DNA from: CAZVYJ01 sp964631565
GTDB lineage: Bacteria > Planctomycetota > Phycisphaerae > SM23-33
DNA: 64,000 nucleotides
NCBI GenBank assembly: GCA_964631565.1
Contig: CAZVYJ010000014.1
Coordinates: forward strand, 1-64,000
Direction of reading: 5' to 3'
Positions 8,052 through 16,481 of this stretch are shown here, piece by piece. Position numbers and translations under genes: made by a program. The notes under the pieces were generated by a model. The model worked only from the letters and a program-made list of their open reading frames with translations. It did not search any database and was not told the origin of the DNA. The first letter of the stretch is position 1. Every line of letters begins with the position of its first letter.

Positions 8052-9167
8052 TCAAGCGCCGCTCCGGAATGGCAGCGGGGCTATTGTGGCTTCGACCGGG
8101 CGGGCCGATGTCCTTATGCTCACACGCCCGCCTGCGGCGGCTGCGCCGCTGCGGATGTAAGCCATCGCCACTGGCGCATCAAGCGATGGGCTGAACATAC
8201 TGCCGGTCACCGCGCCGATTTCGTCGCCGTCGGGCGAGTTTACCGGGTCGCCCGATTTCGGCAGAGCGGGGGTAGCGGCGTCCGGCGGAGAGAGCACAAG
8301 CCCGACGCGCCTGCGGGCCGGGCCTTTATCGCGGACGGCCCGGACGGCTGCGGCGCCGAGAAAATCTTTGCCGAAATCCACGAGTTTCTCCAGCCCGGCC
8401 GTCAGAGGATCGATGGTTTCGTTAATCTCATGCCCGTAGGTGCACAGGCCCGCCTCGAAACGGAGAATGTCCCGCGCAAGCATGCCGACCGGCGGCAGGG
8501 CGTTGGCGCCGGCCTTCTTGGTGATGAAATCCCACGCAAGCCCGGCGGCCATGTTCGGCAGCATGACTTCAAGCGTCCATGTTCCGCATGCGCGGGTCCG
8601 CATGGCGACATACTTGGCGATCAGCAGCGAGCCGGCCTTCACCTGTCCGCAGCCGAGAGAGGAAACCTTCATCGGCAGCACGGCGTCCAGCGTTTCGATC
8701 GCGCCGGAGCCGATAACGGCGATCATTGCGGTTTTCTCGGTCTGGTCGTCTATTTTCACGTCCGAGCCTTCGGCATGAGACTGCAGATGCTCCTGGACCT
8801 TCATGCGATTTATCGGGCTGGTCGTCAGAAGCCAGTAATCCTCCAGGCGAACAAGCAGGCATTCGTCGATTATTCCGCCTCGCTCGTTGCACAGGAGCGT
8901 TCTTTTTGCCGTGTCGTCTTCCTGTTGCATCACGCCGGCTGTGCACAGGCGGTCCAGCAGGTCCAGCGCGCCGTCGCCGCGGATGCGCAGACGGCCGATG
9001 TGCGACACGTCGGCTACGCCGGCCCGGCGATGCACGAGGCCGTATTCATCCAGCGGCGAGCGGTAGCTCAGCGGCATCTGCCAGCCCGCCAGGTCGCCCA
9101 GCTTGGCCTCCAGCGAAACATGCCTGGAATTAAGTGCGGTTTTCAGTAAAGCGTCATCGTCGGCCAT
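8052..9167 (-). CDS. aminomethyltransferase (GcvT)-like folate-binding protein
   Basis: 371 residues. N-terminal features of the T-protein family are present: LAGWQMPLSYRSPLDEYGLVHRRAGVADVSH and the barrel segment GIIDECLLVRLEDYWLLTTS (shown here in pieces). The C-terminal hinge DFLGAAAVRAVRDKGPARRR matches GcvT better than YgfZ, whose signature motif is not seen. GcvT moves the aminomethyl carbon to tetrahydrofolate in glycine cleavage. gcvH and gcvP are not in the window, so this may be a stand-alone relative. The aligned pieces DVSHIGRLRI and GLCTYGHEINETIDPLTAGL fit the folate-binding fold. Confidence 0.75.
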   Translation of the reverse strand: MADDDALLKTALNSRHVSLEAKLGDLAGWQMPLSYRSPLDEYGLVHRRAGVADVSHIGRLRIRGDGALDLLDRLCTAGVMQQEDDTAKRTLLCNERGGIIDECLLVRLEDYWLLTTSPINRMKVQEHLQSHAEGSDVKIDDQTEKTAMIAVIGSGAIETLDAVLPMKVSSLGCGQVKAGSLLIAKYVAMRTRACGTWTLEVMLPNMAAGLAWDFITKKAGANALPPVGMLARDILRFEAGLCTYGHEINETIDPLTAGLEKLVDFGKDFLGAAAVRAVRDKGPARRRVGLVLSPPDAATPALPKSGDPVNSPDGDEIGAVTGSMFSPSLDAPVAMAYIRSGAAAAGGRVSIRTSARPVEATIAPLPFRSGA

Positions 9168-9330
9168 GATTTGCTCCCATCCGCTGCCGCAAGATTAACC
9201 CCCTCACCGGCAGTTGCAAGGGGAAGAATGCGCTTCATGATGGTAATATCTTCCAGCCGAACGACTATATTATTTAATTGTGGCTTGCCGCGGACAATTG
9301 GGCATAATTGCGACAGCAAAGCACATTAAC

Positions 9331-9681
9331 ATGGAGAAAAACGTGGAAGCTATTATCGAACAGGCGAAGAAACTGGGCAAAGCGATAGCAGGCTCGCCGC
9401 AGGCTGCAGCCCTTCGGGCAGCCCGTGCGGAAATCGATAAACATGACGATGTGAAAAAAACGCTGAGCGAGTTTCAGCAGCACATCCAGAAGGTTGCCAG
9501 ACTCGAAGAAGAAAACAAACCCATCGAAGTTGAAGACAAGCACAAGCTTCAGGAGCTTCAGGACAGGCTGCTCGCCTCCGATGTTTTCAAGAAATTCACC
9601 GAGGCCCAGGTTGAATACGTTGACCTCATGCGAAAGGTGAACCAGGCGCTCCAGGAGCAGCTTGGGGAAACGGGAAAGTAG
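9331..9681 (+). CDS. YlbF/YmcA-family helical protein
   Basis: 116 residues, nearly all helical. The pattern IIEQAKKLGKAIAGSP, then VKKTLSEFQQHIQKV, then ending FTEAQVEYVDLMRKVNQAL matches the YlbF/YmcA (DUF964) fold. In Bacillus these proteins form a complex that affects RNase Y and competence or biofilm; the role in planctomycetes is unknown. ATG 9331 (MEKNVEA) was chosen from alignment with the family start, but no strong ribosome site precedes it. GTG 9343 has GGAG eight bases upstream and is a real alternative. The frame upstream to 9280 is probably untranslated. Confidence 0.7.
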   Translation: MEKNVEAIIEQAKKLGKAIAGSPQAAALRAARAEIDKHDDVKKTLSEFQQHIQKVARLEEENKPIEVEDKHKLQELQDRLLASDVFKKFTEAQVEYVDLMRKVNQALQEQLGETGK

Positions 9682-9800
9682 CGGCAAGGGATAATTTTCG
9701 GAAAAACGGCGGCGCGCCGAAAAAAGAGATGTTCCACGAGCCGACCAGCATGATCGTGCAGCGATAGTGGATCGAATTGTAGATATGCAGTGGATGGGAT

Positions 9801-9824
9801 AGCCCCGTTACATAGCGGGGCTTT
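9801..9824 (+). terminator. possible terminator
   Basis: A 7-bp stem AGCCCCG / CGGGGCT with an 8-base loop is followed by only TTTAAT. It lies 120 bases after the YlbF-like gene and before the convergent yhaM-like gene. The T-run is short, so it is a weak call. Confidence 0.4.
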
Positions 9825-9891
9825 AATCTGGCTGGCATTCGGACCGGGGGCTGATGCTCATATGGATTGTTTTTTGCCGTAAGCGTTTTTG

Positions 9892-10929
9892 CTATTCGAA
9901 CAGCGGCTGGGAATCGTCTTCATCCGCTTTTTCCAGCTTTGAGCTTTTTTTGTAGACTCGCGTCTCAAGCTGGGGCAGCATGCCGGTGAATGACGATTTC
10001 GGGTCCGGGTCGCTTTCGATGGCGTTGGCGGTCATCCACATCTTCGCGTCGAGGTTGTCGAGGTAGTGGATGAAGAACGCCTCGGGGGTGGCCGGCAGCT
10101 TCGGCGAGCCGTATTCGTAAACGCCGTGATGCGACAGCACGATATGCTGCAGCAGGTCGATGATTTTCTGCGGGAACGCCTCGCCGGTCTCCGCAGTGAC
10201 GGCGGCGGCCTTCTGCTCGATCCATATCGCCGCGATTGTTATATGCCCGACGAGCTGCCCGCGGTCGGTGTAGTGGATGGCCGTGCCTGCTTCCAGCTCG
10301 GCAGTCTTGCCGATGTCGTGCAGGAACACGCCGGCCAGCACCAGGTCGGCGTTGAGCTGCGGGTATTGCGGCAGCAGCAGCTTCGCAGCACGGGCGATGT
10401 TCAGCGTGTGCTCCAGCAGCCCGCCGATGAACGGGTGGTGCATCTGCATGGCGGCAGGGCTTCGCTTGTAGGCCTCGACAAGGTTTCGGTCCTCGACGAA
10501 TTTTTTTATCAGCAGGCGGATGTGGGTATTCTTGACGGCCCGCAGAATCTCCAGCAGCTCCGACCACATCGCCTCGGTGTCTTTTTCGGTCACGGGCATG
10601 AAGTCGGCCAGGTTCACCTTGTCGGCCTTGCAGGGCCTGCACGCGTCGATGACGAACTGCAGGTTGCCTCGGTATTCCTCCGTCCGCCCCTTAACCTGCA
10701 GGAACCCGTCCACGGGTATGGAGTTGTATATGCTTTCCGACGCCTGCCACATCCGCGCCGAAAGCTGGCCCGTCTTGTCGCACAGCGTGCAGGTGACGTA
10801 CAGGTCGCCCGTTTTCGTGGTGCGCAAATCCTTGTCGCGGACGAGAAACACCTGGTCAATGGTTTCAGCCGGCATCATCTGTTTTATGAATCGTCTGGTT
10901 TCTCTCATGGCCACAGGATTGTACCGCAT
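9892..10929 (-). CDS. YhaM-like 3'-5' exoribonuclease (OB-fold + HD domain)
   Basis: 345 residues. The N-terminal ~100 residues form an OB-fold nucleic-acid-binding domain (DLYVTCTLCDKTGQLSARMW). The HD phosphohydrolase domain follows, with HHPFIGGLLEHTLNIAR, the metal-binding pair FLHDIGK and a later QHIVLSHHGVYEYGSP. This order is that of YhaM/CbfI, a 3'-5' exonuclease acting on RNA and single-stranded DNA. The C-terminus is acidic. ATG 10929 is used; ATG 10908 (MRETRRFIKQ) is also plausible, and neither has a clear ribosome site. It is divergent from proS, sharing a 70-base promoter region. Confidence 0.82.
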   Translation of the reverse strand: MRYNPVAMRETRRFIKQMMPAETIDQVFLVRDKDLRTTKTGDLYVTCTLCDKTGQLSARMWQASESIYNSIPVDGFLQVKGRTEEYRGNLQFVIDACRPCKADKVNLADFMPVTEKDTEAMWSELLEILRAVKNTHIRLLIKKFVEDRNLVEAYKRSPAAMQMHHPFIGGLLEHTLNIARAAKLLLPQYPQLNADLVLAGVFLHDIGKTAELEAGTAIHYTDRGQLVGHITIAAIWIEQKAAAVTAETGEAFPQKIIDLLQHIVLSHHGVYEYGSPKLPATPEAFFIHYLDNLDAKMWMTANAIESDPDPKSSFTGMLPQLETRVYKKSSKLEKADEDDSQPLFE

Positions 10930-10939
10930 GGCGACGGTG

Positions 10940-10968
10940 TTGAAAAACTATGTTTTCGGGGTTATAAG
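10940..10968 (+). promoter_or_regulatory. candidate sigma70 promoter for proS
   Basis: TTGAAA (10940-10945) and TATAAG (10963-10968) with a 17-base spacer, about 30 bases upstream of the proS start. Confidence 0.5.
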
Positions 10969-10999
10969 CACAAGACAAACTCGAATTGAAGAGGTAACA

Positions 11000-12760
11000 A
11001 TGCGATACAGCAGGCTTCTGATACCGACAGTGAAGGAAGTCCCCGCCGAGGCGGAGATTCCGTCGCACAGGCTGATGATACGCGCAGGCTTCATCCGCAA
11101 GCTGGCCAGCGGCACATACACATATCTGCCGCTGGGCTGGCGGACGCTGCGGAAAATAATGAACATAGTCCGCGAGGAAATGGACGCCGCCGGCGCCCAG
11201 GAAATTCTCGCCCCAGCGGTCCAGCCCATCGAGCTTTGGCAGAAGACCGGCCGACATGCCGACTACGGCGAGACAATGGCTCGCTTCAAGGACCGTCACG
11301 GGCGCGAAAACGTACTCGCGCCGACGGCTGAGGAAGTTTTCACCTTCGTCGCAGCCCAGGAAATAAGCTCCTACAAGCAGCTGCCGATAAACCTCTACCA
11401 GATAAGCTTCAAATTCCGCGACGAGTTCCGTCCGCGGTTCGGCGTGCTTCGCAGCCGCGAGTTCATCATGAAGGACTCCTACAGCTTCCACGCCGACGCC
11501 GCCAGCCTGGACGAAACCTACCGCGTGATGTACGACACGTACTGCCGCATCTTCAGGCGCTGCGGGCTGGAGTATGTCATCGTCGAGGCGGAGACCGGCG
11601 AGATGGGCGGGTCGGGCTCGCACCAGTTCACCGTGCCTTGCGAAACCGGCGAGGACATAATCGTCTACACCGAAGACGGGTCGTACGCGGCGAACATTGA
11701 GAAGGCAGCCGTTGATGCTCTGAAGATGACCGATGCCGCCAGGCAGGCCCGTTCGCAGGCGGCGGCCATCCAGGAAGTCCACACGCCGAAGGTCGGAAGC
11801 ATCGAAGCCGTCTGCAGTTTCCTCGGCACGACGCCGCAGCAGATGATAAAGACGCTGATTTATACGACAGCCGACGATGAAACCGTCGTCTGTCTGCTTC
11901 GCGGCGACCATGAACTTAACGCCGAAAAGCTCACCCAGGCCCTCGGCGGCAGGGGAGCGGAACTTGCCGGCGAATCGAAAATCCAATCCGTCACAGGCGC
12001 TGCCGTCGGTTTCGCCGGGCCGATGGGCCTGGCCGACTGCGGCGAAGTCGCCCGGATATTCATCGACCACGCGGTCGCGGCGATGGGCGTCGGCGTCACA
12101 GGGGCGAACAAGACCGATTACCATGTCAGGAATGTCGTGCCCGGCCGCGACTTCCCGCTGGAAGGCGCCAAGATAACCGTCACCGATATCCGCAACGCAG
12201 TTGACGGCGATACGCACGGCGGCAGGAAGCTGCTGTTCAAGCGCGGCATCGAAGTAGGGCAGGTCTTCAAGCTCGGCACGAAATACAGCAGGCAGCTTGA
12301 CTGCAAGTTCCTCGACGAAAGCGGCGTCGAGCACCCGTGCATCATGGGCTGCTACGGCATCGGCATCAACCGCATATTCGCGTCGGCCATCGAACTCGGC
12401 AACGACAAGGACGGCTGCATACTGCCCGTCAATATTGCGCCCTTTGAGGTGGAGGTTATCCCTCTGAACAACGACAAGCCCGCCGTCGTCGCCGAGGCCC
12501 GGCGCATTTACGACGAGCTGACGGCCGCCGGCGCGGATGTCCTGTTCGACGACCGCGACACACGCCCGGGCGTGAAGTTCAAGGACGCCGACCTCATCGG
12601 CATTCCGCTGCGTGTGGTCGTTGGCGAGCGAGGCCTGGGCGAAGGCAAGGTTGAGCTTAAGCTCCGTTCCGCGGACAAGCCCGAGCTTATAGACGCAGCT
12701 TCGGCCGTGAAGCAGACACTCGAGCATCTGAAAAAGATGAAAGACGCCTGCCGGCCTTAA
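11000..12760 (+). CDS. proS: prolyl-tRNA synthetase, bacterial type with editing domain
   Basis: 586 residues, normal for bacterial ProRS. The start MRYSRLLIPTVKEVPAEAE, motif 2 SFKFRDEFRPRFGVLRSREF and motif 3 MGCYGIGINRIFASAIE are all present. The YbaK-like insertion domain that hydrolyses Ala-tRNA-Pro spans ~residues 235-380 (SIEAVCSFLGTTPQQMIKTL ... LLRGDHELN). The anticodon-binding domain (VEVIPLNNDKPAV ... LFDDRDTRPGVKFKDADL) closes the protein. ATG 11000 has AGAGGT upstream at 10990-10995; the frame also extends to 10520 but that part overlaps the divergent yhaM-like gene and is not coding. The acyltransferase gene follows after 21 bases. Confidence 0.97.
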   Translation: MRYSRLLIPTVKEVPAEAEIPSHRLMIRAGFIRKLASGTYTYLPLGWRTLRKIMNIVREEMDAAGAQEILAPAVQPIELWQKTGRHADYGETMARFKDRHGRENVLAPTAEEVFTFVAAQEISSYKQLPINLYQISFKFRDEFRPRFGVLRSREFIMKDSYSFHADAASLDETYRVMYDTYCRIFRRCGLEYVIVEAETGEMGGSGSHQFTVPCETGEDIIVYTEDGSYAANIEKAAVDALKMTDAARQARSQAAAIQEVHTPKVGSIEAVCSFLGTTPQQMIKTLIYTTADDETVVCLLRGDHELNAEKLTQALGGRGAELAGESKIQSVTGAAVGFAGPMGLADCGEVARIFIDHAVAAMGVGVTGANKTDYHVRNVVPGRDFPLEGAKITVTDIRNAVDGDTHGGRKLLFKRGIEVGQVFKLGTKYSRQLDCKFLDESGVEHPCIMGCYGIGINRIFASAIELGNDKDGCILPVNIAPFEVEVIPLNNDKPAVVAEARRIYDELTAAGADVLFDDRDTRPGVKFKDADLIGIPLRVVVGERGLGEGKVELKLRSADKPELIDAASAVKQTLEHLKKMKDACRP

Positions 12761-12781
12761 CGCGGCAGCGAACTTCGACTC

Positions 12782-13717
12782 ATGGCTAAGCCACGCAATA
12801 AATTTCTGGATTACCTGGCCTATATTGCCCTGCGGATGTTCGCAATGTTCGTGCACATGTTCAGCTGGGAGGCCAACTACCGCACCGCGCGATGGGTCGG
12901 CAACATGCTTTACAGGTTCGACAGGCGGCATCGCAATCGCGCTCTGGAGCACCTGCGGCTGAGCTTTCCGGACTGGCCGCTGGAAAAACGCGAGCGAATC
13001 GCAAAGGCGTCGATGCGGAATATGGTTTATCTGGGGCTTGAGGTGCTTTTCACCACGCGGCTGATAACGCCGGGCAGGTGGCGGCGGCACATTAAGCTGA
13101 AGAACATGGGAGAGAACCTGCGGCTGCTTCTGGAGCACAAGACGCCGCTTATCAGTCTCACCGGTCACTTCGGCAACTGGGAGGTCGTCGGATATAACAT
13201 GGGCGCGCTCGGCTTTCCCGTGTATGCGGTGGCCCGGTCCATCGACAATCCGTATATCAACGAATACATCCTCGGCGTGCGGCAGAAACGCGGCATGACG
13301 ATTCTCGATAAACGCGGCGCGACGGCCATGATTCCGGAACTGCTGGCGAAGAAAGCGTCGGTCTGCTTCATCGCCGACCAGGACGCCGGCAGAAAAGGCG
13401 TGTTTGTGGATTTTTTCGGCCGAAAGGCCAGCACGTACAAATCCATCGCGCTGCTCGCGATGCAGGCCGACGCCCCGGTGATAATCGGTTACGGAAAGCG
13501 GCTCGACGAGGAATATCATTTCGAGATCGGCATTCAACGCATCATTTACCCCGAAGAATGGGCCGACAAGGAAGACCCCATGCTCTGGATTACTCAGGAG
13601 TACACAAAAGCTCTTGAAGACATAATCCGGACCGCCCCGGAACAGTATCTGTGGGTGCACCGTCGATGGAAGCACCGTCCCAGGGGCGAAGAGCCCGGCC
13701 CCGACGGCATCGCGTAG
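12782..13717 (+). CDS. lipid A biosynthesis acyltransferase, LpxL/HtrB family
   Basis: 311 residues. The HxxxxD/E catalytic motif appears as GHFGNWE (~residues 128-134), followed by YAVARSIDNPYINEYI and the late segment QYLWVHRRWKHRP, both typical of the LpxL/LpxM family of late acyltransferases. An N-terminal hydrophobic helix (YIALRMFAMFVHMFSW) would anchor it at the inner membrane. It adds secondary acyl chains to lipid A; chain length cannot be read from sequence. It is probably co-transcribed with proS and ends 26 bases before the convergent PAP2 gene. Confidence 0.88.
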   Translation: MAKPRNKFLDYLAYIALRMFAMFVHMFSWEANYRTARWVGNMLYRFDRRHRNRALEHLRLSFPDWPLEKRERIAKASMRNMVYLGLEVLFTTRLITPGRWRRHIKLKNMGENLRLLLEHKTPLISLTGHFGNWEVVGYNMGALGFPVYAVARSIDNPYINEYILGVRQKRGMTILDKRGATAMIPELLAKKASVCFIADQDAGRKGVFVDFFGRKASTYKSIALLAMQADAPVIIGYGKRLDEEYHFEIGIQRIIYPEEWADKEDPMLWITQEYTKALEDIIRTAPEQYLWVHRRWKHRPRGEEPGPDGIA

Positions 13718-13743
13718 AAAACGCGATTTTCCCCGCGGATTAT

Positions 13744-14754
13744 TTACCACTGTTTCATCAGTGCGATGCCCGCTCCGCCGCGGGGGTCTGCGTAGGGAAT
13801 CACGTCCATGCCGAAGATTTTCATTTTGTGATTCTGCGAAACGGCGTGGCCGATGGCTATGCCGATAAGCGCGCCTGAAATTACGTCGGAGAAATCGTGA
13901 TTGCGCGCATCGATCCGCTCGTATCCAACGAAGCTTGCGAACGCGAACATCGGTACGCCGACCCACGGGCCGTACGATTCATAAAGAACCGTCGCCAGGC
14001 AGAACGTGCTTGACGTATGTCCGCTCGGCCAGCCCCACGGGTCGCCGTTCGGGCTTCTTGTGCGAACGATAGCCTTGAGCGCAAGCGTGGTTATGCCGTT
14101 GAGGGCCAGGGCGTTTATTAAAGTTTTGGACACCTCGTAAGTTTTCGTGTCGTTGTTGTACAGCGATATGAGGTACATCGCGCCGGCGACACCGAAATGC
14201 GTGCCCGGATTGCCGCCGATGTCGCCGACCGCGTCCCAGCCTTTGCTCAGCTGGTGGCCGTGCCTTGTATAGTGGTCGGCGACGTGGTCATCCACGTTTG
14301 TTGAACTGAGAACGATGCCCGCTACGCCGGACGCTCCGATCAGAACAAGCGCCGGCACGTTCGTAGCCGTAGCCTTCGTGTCATCCCAGAGAGTGGGCAG
14401 CAGTTCCTTGGCGTCGCGGCCGAGACTGTGCCAGAAATCGCCCGGATACGCAGGCCCGCGGCGTTTTTCCCATGAAACGTAACTTGTAAGCGATTCTGTT
14501 TCTTCGCCGGTCGAAACGCCGTTGCTGTAAACGACGATTGCGGATGAACCGCCGCCGGCTAGCCAGTCAGGCGTTGTATCGGAAAACAACAGCGAGCCGT
14601 TTTCGTTATGCTGTGCGGCGATAGCTAATTGCGGCGAACTCTCGAGCAGATATTTTGTGCCGGCGGCTGTGATGTCGGCATCAGACGGCCTGCCGCAGCC
14701 GACCAGACTCGACCCCAGAATCAAAACCCCAAACAGAAACAATATGCGTTTCAT
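13744..14754 (-). CDS. PAP2-family phosphatase, lipoprotein
   Basis: 336 residues. A lipoprotein signal peptide ends in the lipobox SSLVGC (~residues 15-20). The C-terminal half carries the three PAP2 motifs: KAIVRTRSP, then PSGHTSS, then the motif-3 region RIDARNHDFSDVISG. Several hydrophobic helices lie between (for example VLIGASGVAGIVL). The family dephosphorylates lipid phosphates such as undecaprenyl pyrophosphate or lipid A phosphates. The middle ~120 residues after the lipobox match nothing I recognise. ATG 14754 has AAGGAG upstream within a predicted hairpin (separate entry). It is oriented downstream of thiC on the same strand, after a 179-base gap. Confidence 0.85.
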   Translation of the reverse strand: MKRILFLFGVLILGSSLVGCGRPSDADITAAGTKYLLESSPQLAIAAQHNENGSLLFSDTTPDWLAGGGSSAIVVYSNGVSTGEETESLTSYVSWEKRRGPAYPGDFWHSLGRDAKELLPTLWDDTKATATNVPALVLIGASGVAGIVLSSTNVDDHVADHYTRHGHQLSKGWDAVGDIGGNPGTHFGVAGAMYLISLYNNDTKTYEVSKTLINALALNGITTLALKAIVRTRSPNGDPWGWPSGHTSSTFCLATVLYESYGPWVGVPMFAFASFVGYERIDARNHDFSDVISGALIGIAIGHAVSQNHKMKIFGMDVIPYADPRGGAGIALMKQW

Positions 14755-14761
14755 CGAGCTG

Positions 14762-14809
14762 CTCCTTGACTCCCGCCTTCGCCACTTGGGGGCTTTCGCC
14801 TACGTCAAG
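14762..14809 (-). promoter_or_regulatory. leader hairpin covering the PAP2 gene ribosome site
   Basis: On the minus strand CTTGAC (14809-14804) can pair with GTCAAG (14770-14765), and the ribosome site AAGGAG (14767-14762) overlaps the 3' arm. An inner GGC-GAAA-GCC hairpin lies between the arms. A promoter-like pair (TTGTTT, 17 bases, TATCCT) lies upstream. The arrangement would allow translational control. It matches no riboswitch class I know. Confidence 0.35.
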
Positions 14810-14933
14810 ACTACGGCGTAACAAGTCGGCGGGCCGGCTTCTACTGACCTGCATGCCGGGCAGGATACACCTTGCCGCCGGTGGAAACAAGCGGCGATAC
14901 GACTAAATTGTTATCGACTAGGCCTGGCGGTTT

Positions 14934-16238
14934 TCAGAAGCCTTTTTGGGCTTTTTGCGAGACTTCCCGCGAGATTCTAACCGCGCACCAGTCTCGGCCG
15001 CACATCGAGCAGTAATCCGCGTCGAGATCGACATCTCTGCTGCGGATTTCACGTGCGGCGTCGCCATCGAACGCGAGCCTGAACTGCGTTTTCCAGTCGA
15101 ATTTCGCGCGGGCGTCGCTCATGGCGTCGTCGAGGTCTCTGGCGCCGCTCAGCCCGCGTGCGATGTCGGCTGAGTGGGCGGCGATTTTGTAGGCCACGCA
15201 GCCCTGGCGGACGTCTTGCGGTGTGGGCAGGCCGAGATGCTCGGTCGGCGTCACGTAGCACAGGAAACTCGCGCCGTAATACGCCGCCGCCGTCGCGCCG
15301 ATTGCCGACGTTATGTGATCGTAGCCCGGGAAAATGTCGGTGACGACAGGCCCGAGAACGTAAAACGGCGCGCCATCGCAGACTTCCTGCTGGCGCTTCA
15401 TGTTCATTTCAATCTGGTTGAACGGGATGTGGCCGGGGCCTTCGACCATCGCCTGTACGCCGCTTTCGCGGGCTCGCTGCACCAGCTCGCCGAGCGCGTC
15501 GAGTTCGGCGAACTGCGCGTCGTCGGATGCGTCGGCCAGGCAGCCGGGCCTCAGCCCGTCGCCGAGCGAGTAGGCCACGTCGTACTGACGCATTATGGCG
15601 CTTATCTCGTCGAACATTTCGTACATCGGGTTTTCGCGGCCGTGATGAACCATCCACTTCGCCAGCAGGCTTCCGCCGCGGGAGACGATGCCCATCTTGC
15701 GCCTGGTCGCCAGCGGTATGTGTTTGCGAAGAATTCCTGCGTGAATCGTGAAGAAGTCCACGCCCTGGGCGGCCTGTTTTTCTATCGCGGCGAGAATGTC
15801 GTCGCAGGTAAGCTCCTCGATGGGCTTGTGAACTATCATCGAGTAAATCGGAACCGTGCCGATGGGCACCGAGGCGTTGGCGATAAGATATTCGCGAGTC
15901 TCGTCAAGGTCGCCGCCGGTGGACAGGTCCATCACGGCGTCGGCGCCGTATTTGACCGCCCACTGAAGCTTTACAAGCTCCTGCTCCCTGCAGCTGCTTA
16001 TCGGCGATGCGCCGATGTTGGCGTTTATTTTTGTCGTGACGGCCCGGCCTATCGCGCACGGCGAAAGCTTCGCTGCGCCCTCGCGCGTGCCGGCGAGGTG
16101 CACTTTGTTCGCGGGAATAACCAGCCTGCCGGCCGCAAGCTCGTCACGGACGGTTTCCGGGGAAATTTTTTCCCGTGCGGCGACCAGTCGCATCTGGTCG
16201 GTGATAACGCCTTTTTTCGCCTGCTGAAGCTGAGTCAT
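14934..16238 (-). CDS. thiC: phosphomethylpyrimidine synthase ThiC
   Basis: 434 residues. ThiC is a radical-SAM-type enzyme that turns aminoimidazole ribotide into the thiamine pyrimidine HMP-P. The C-terminal cluster motif is CSMCGRDWC (Cx2Cx4C). Core segments include INANIGASPISS, YGADAVMDLSTGGDL and MVEGPGHIPFNQIEMN. ATG 16238 has GAGG upstream; the frame continues further upstream but there runs through the TPP riboswitch and is not coding. Expression is most likely switched off by TPP via that riboswitch. Confidence 0.97.
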   Translation of the reverse strand: MTQLQQAKKGVITDQMRLVAAREKISPETVRDELAAGRLVIPANKVHLAGTREGAAKLSPCAIGRAVTTKINANIGASPISSCREQELVKLQWAVKYGADAVMDLSTGGDLDETREYLIANASVPIGTVPIYSMIVHKPIEELTCDDILAAIEKQAAQGVDFFTIHAGILRKHIPLATRRKMGIVSRGGSLLAKWMVHHGRENPMYEMFDEISAIMRQYDVAYSLGDGLRPGCLADASDDAQFAELDALGELVQRARESGVQAMVEGPGHIPFNQIEMNMKRQQEVCDGAPFYVLGPVVTDIFPGYDHITSAIGATAAAYYGASFLCYVTPTEHLGLPTPQDVRQGCVAYKIAAHSADIARGLSGARDLDDAMSDARAKFDWKTQFRLAFDGDAAREIRSRDVDLDADYCSMCGRDWCAVRISREVSQKAQKGF

Positions 16239-16332
16239 ATTAACTACCTCTAATATGAGCCTGCGGGGAGACGCGCGAAACGAACGGGCCGCCGGATGAG
16301 GCAGCCGGAGTGAACAACTCCTTTTCGATTCG

Positions 16333-16424
16333 TCCGCTTCCCTACGCAGCTCACGCCGCCGCTGCGGCATTTGCTGATCAGGTTCCCAGGGTCGCTCTCA
16401 GTCCTTTCGGACGCCCCTAGCGGA
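16333..16424 (-). promoter_or_regulatory. TPP riboswitch (THI box) upstream of thiC
   Basis: Minus-strand P1 arms TCCGCT and AGCGGA enclose the conserved blocks CTAGGGG, ACTGAGAG, ACCCTGGGAACCTGATC and GCGTAGGGAAG in the right order. About 95 bases separate it from the thiC start. The position and the gene downstream both fit. Confidence 0.95.
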
Positions 16425-16481
16425 ACACAGGCAATAATAGCAGATGACGCCTCCTCGGACAAGCCGACTCGCGGGTCGCTG

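Noticed and set aside
10865..13966. A 1033-codon open frame on the minus strand
   Set aside because: It lies opposite proS and the acyltransferase gene, both with clear motifs, and its protein is arginine/valine-rich without domains. Long antisense frames are common in GC-rich DNA.
14762..14933. A c-di-GMP or other known riboswitch in the PAP2 leader
   Set aside because: I compared it with c-di-GMP-I, THF, ZTP, fluoride and manganese classes from memory; conserved cores are absent. Only a simple hairpin is kept.
16239..16370. An N-terminal extension of ThiC
   Set aside because: That stretch is the TPP riboswitch region, and a good ribosome site precedes ATG 16238.
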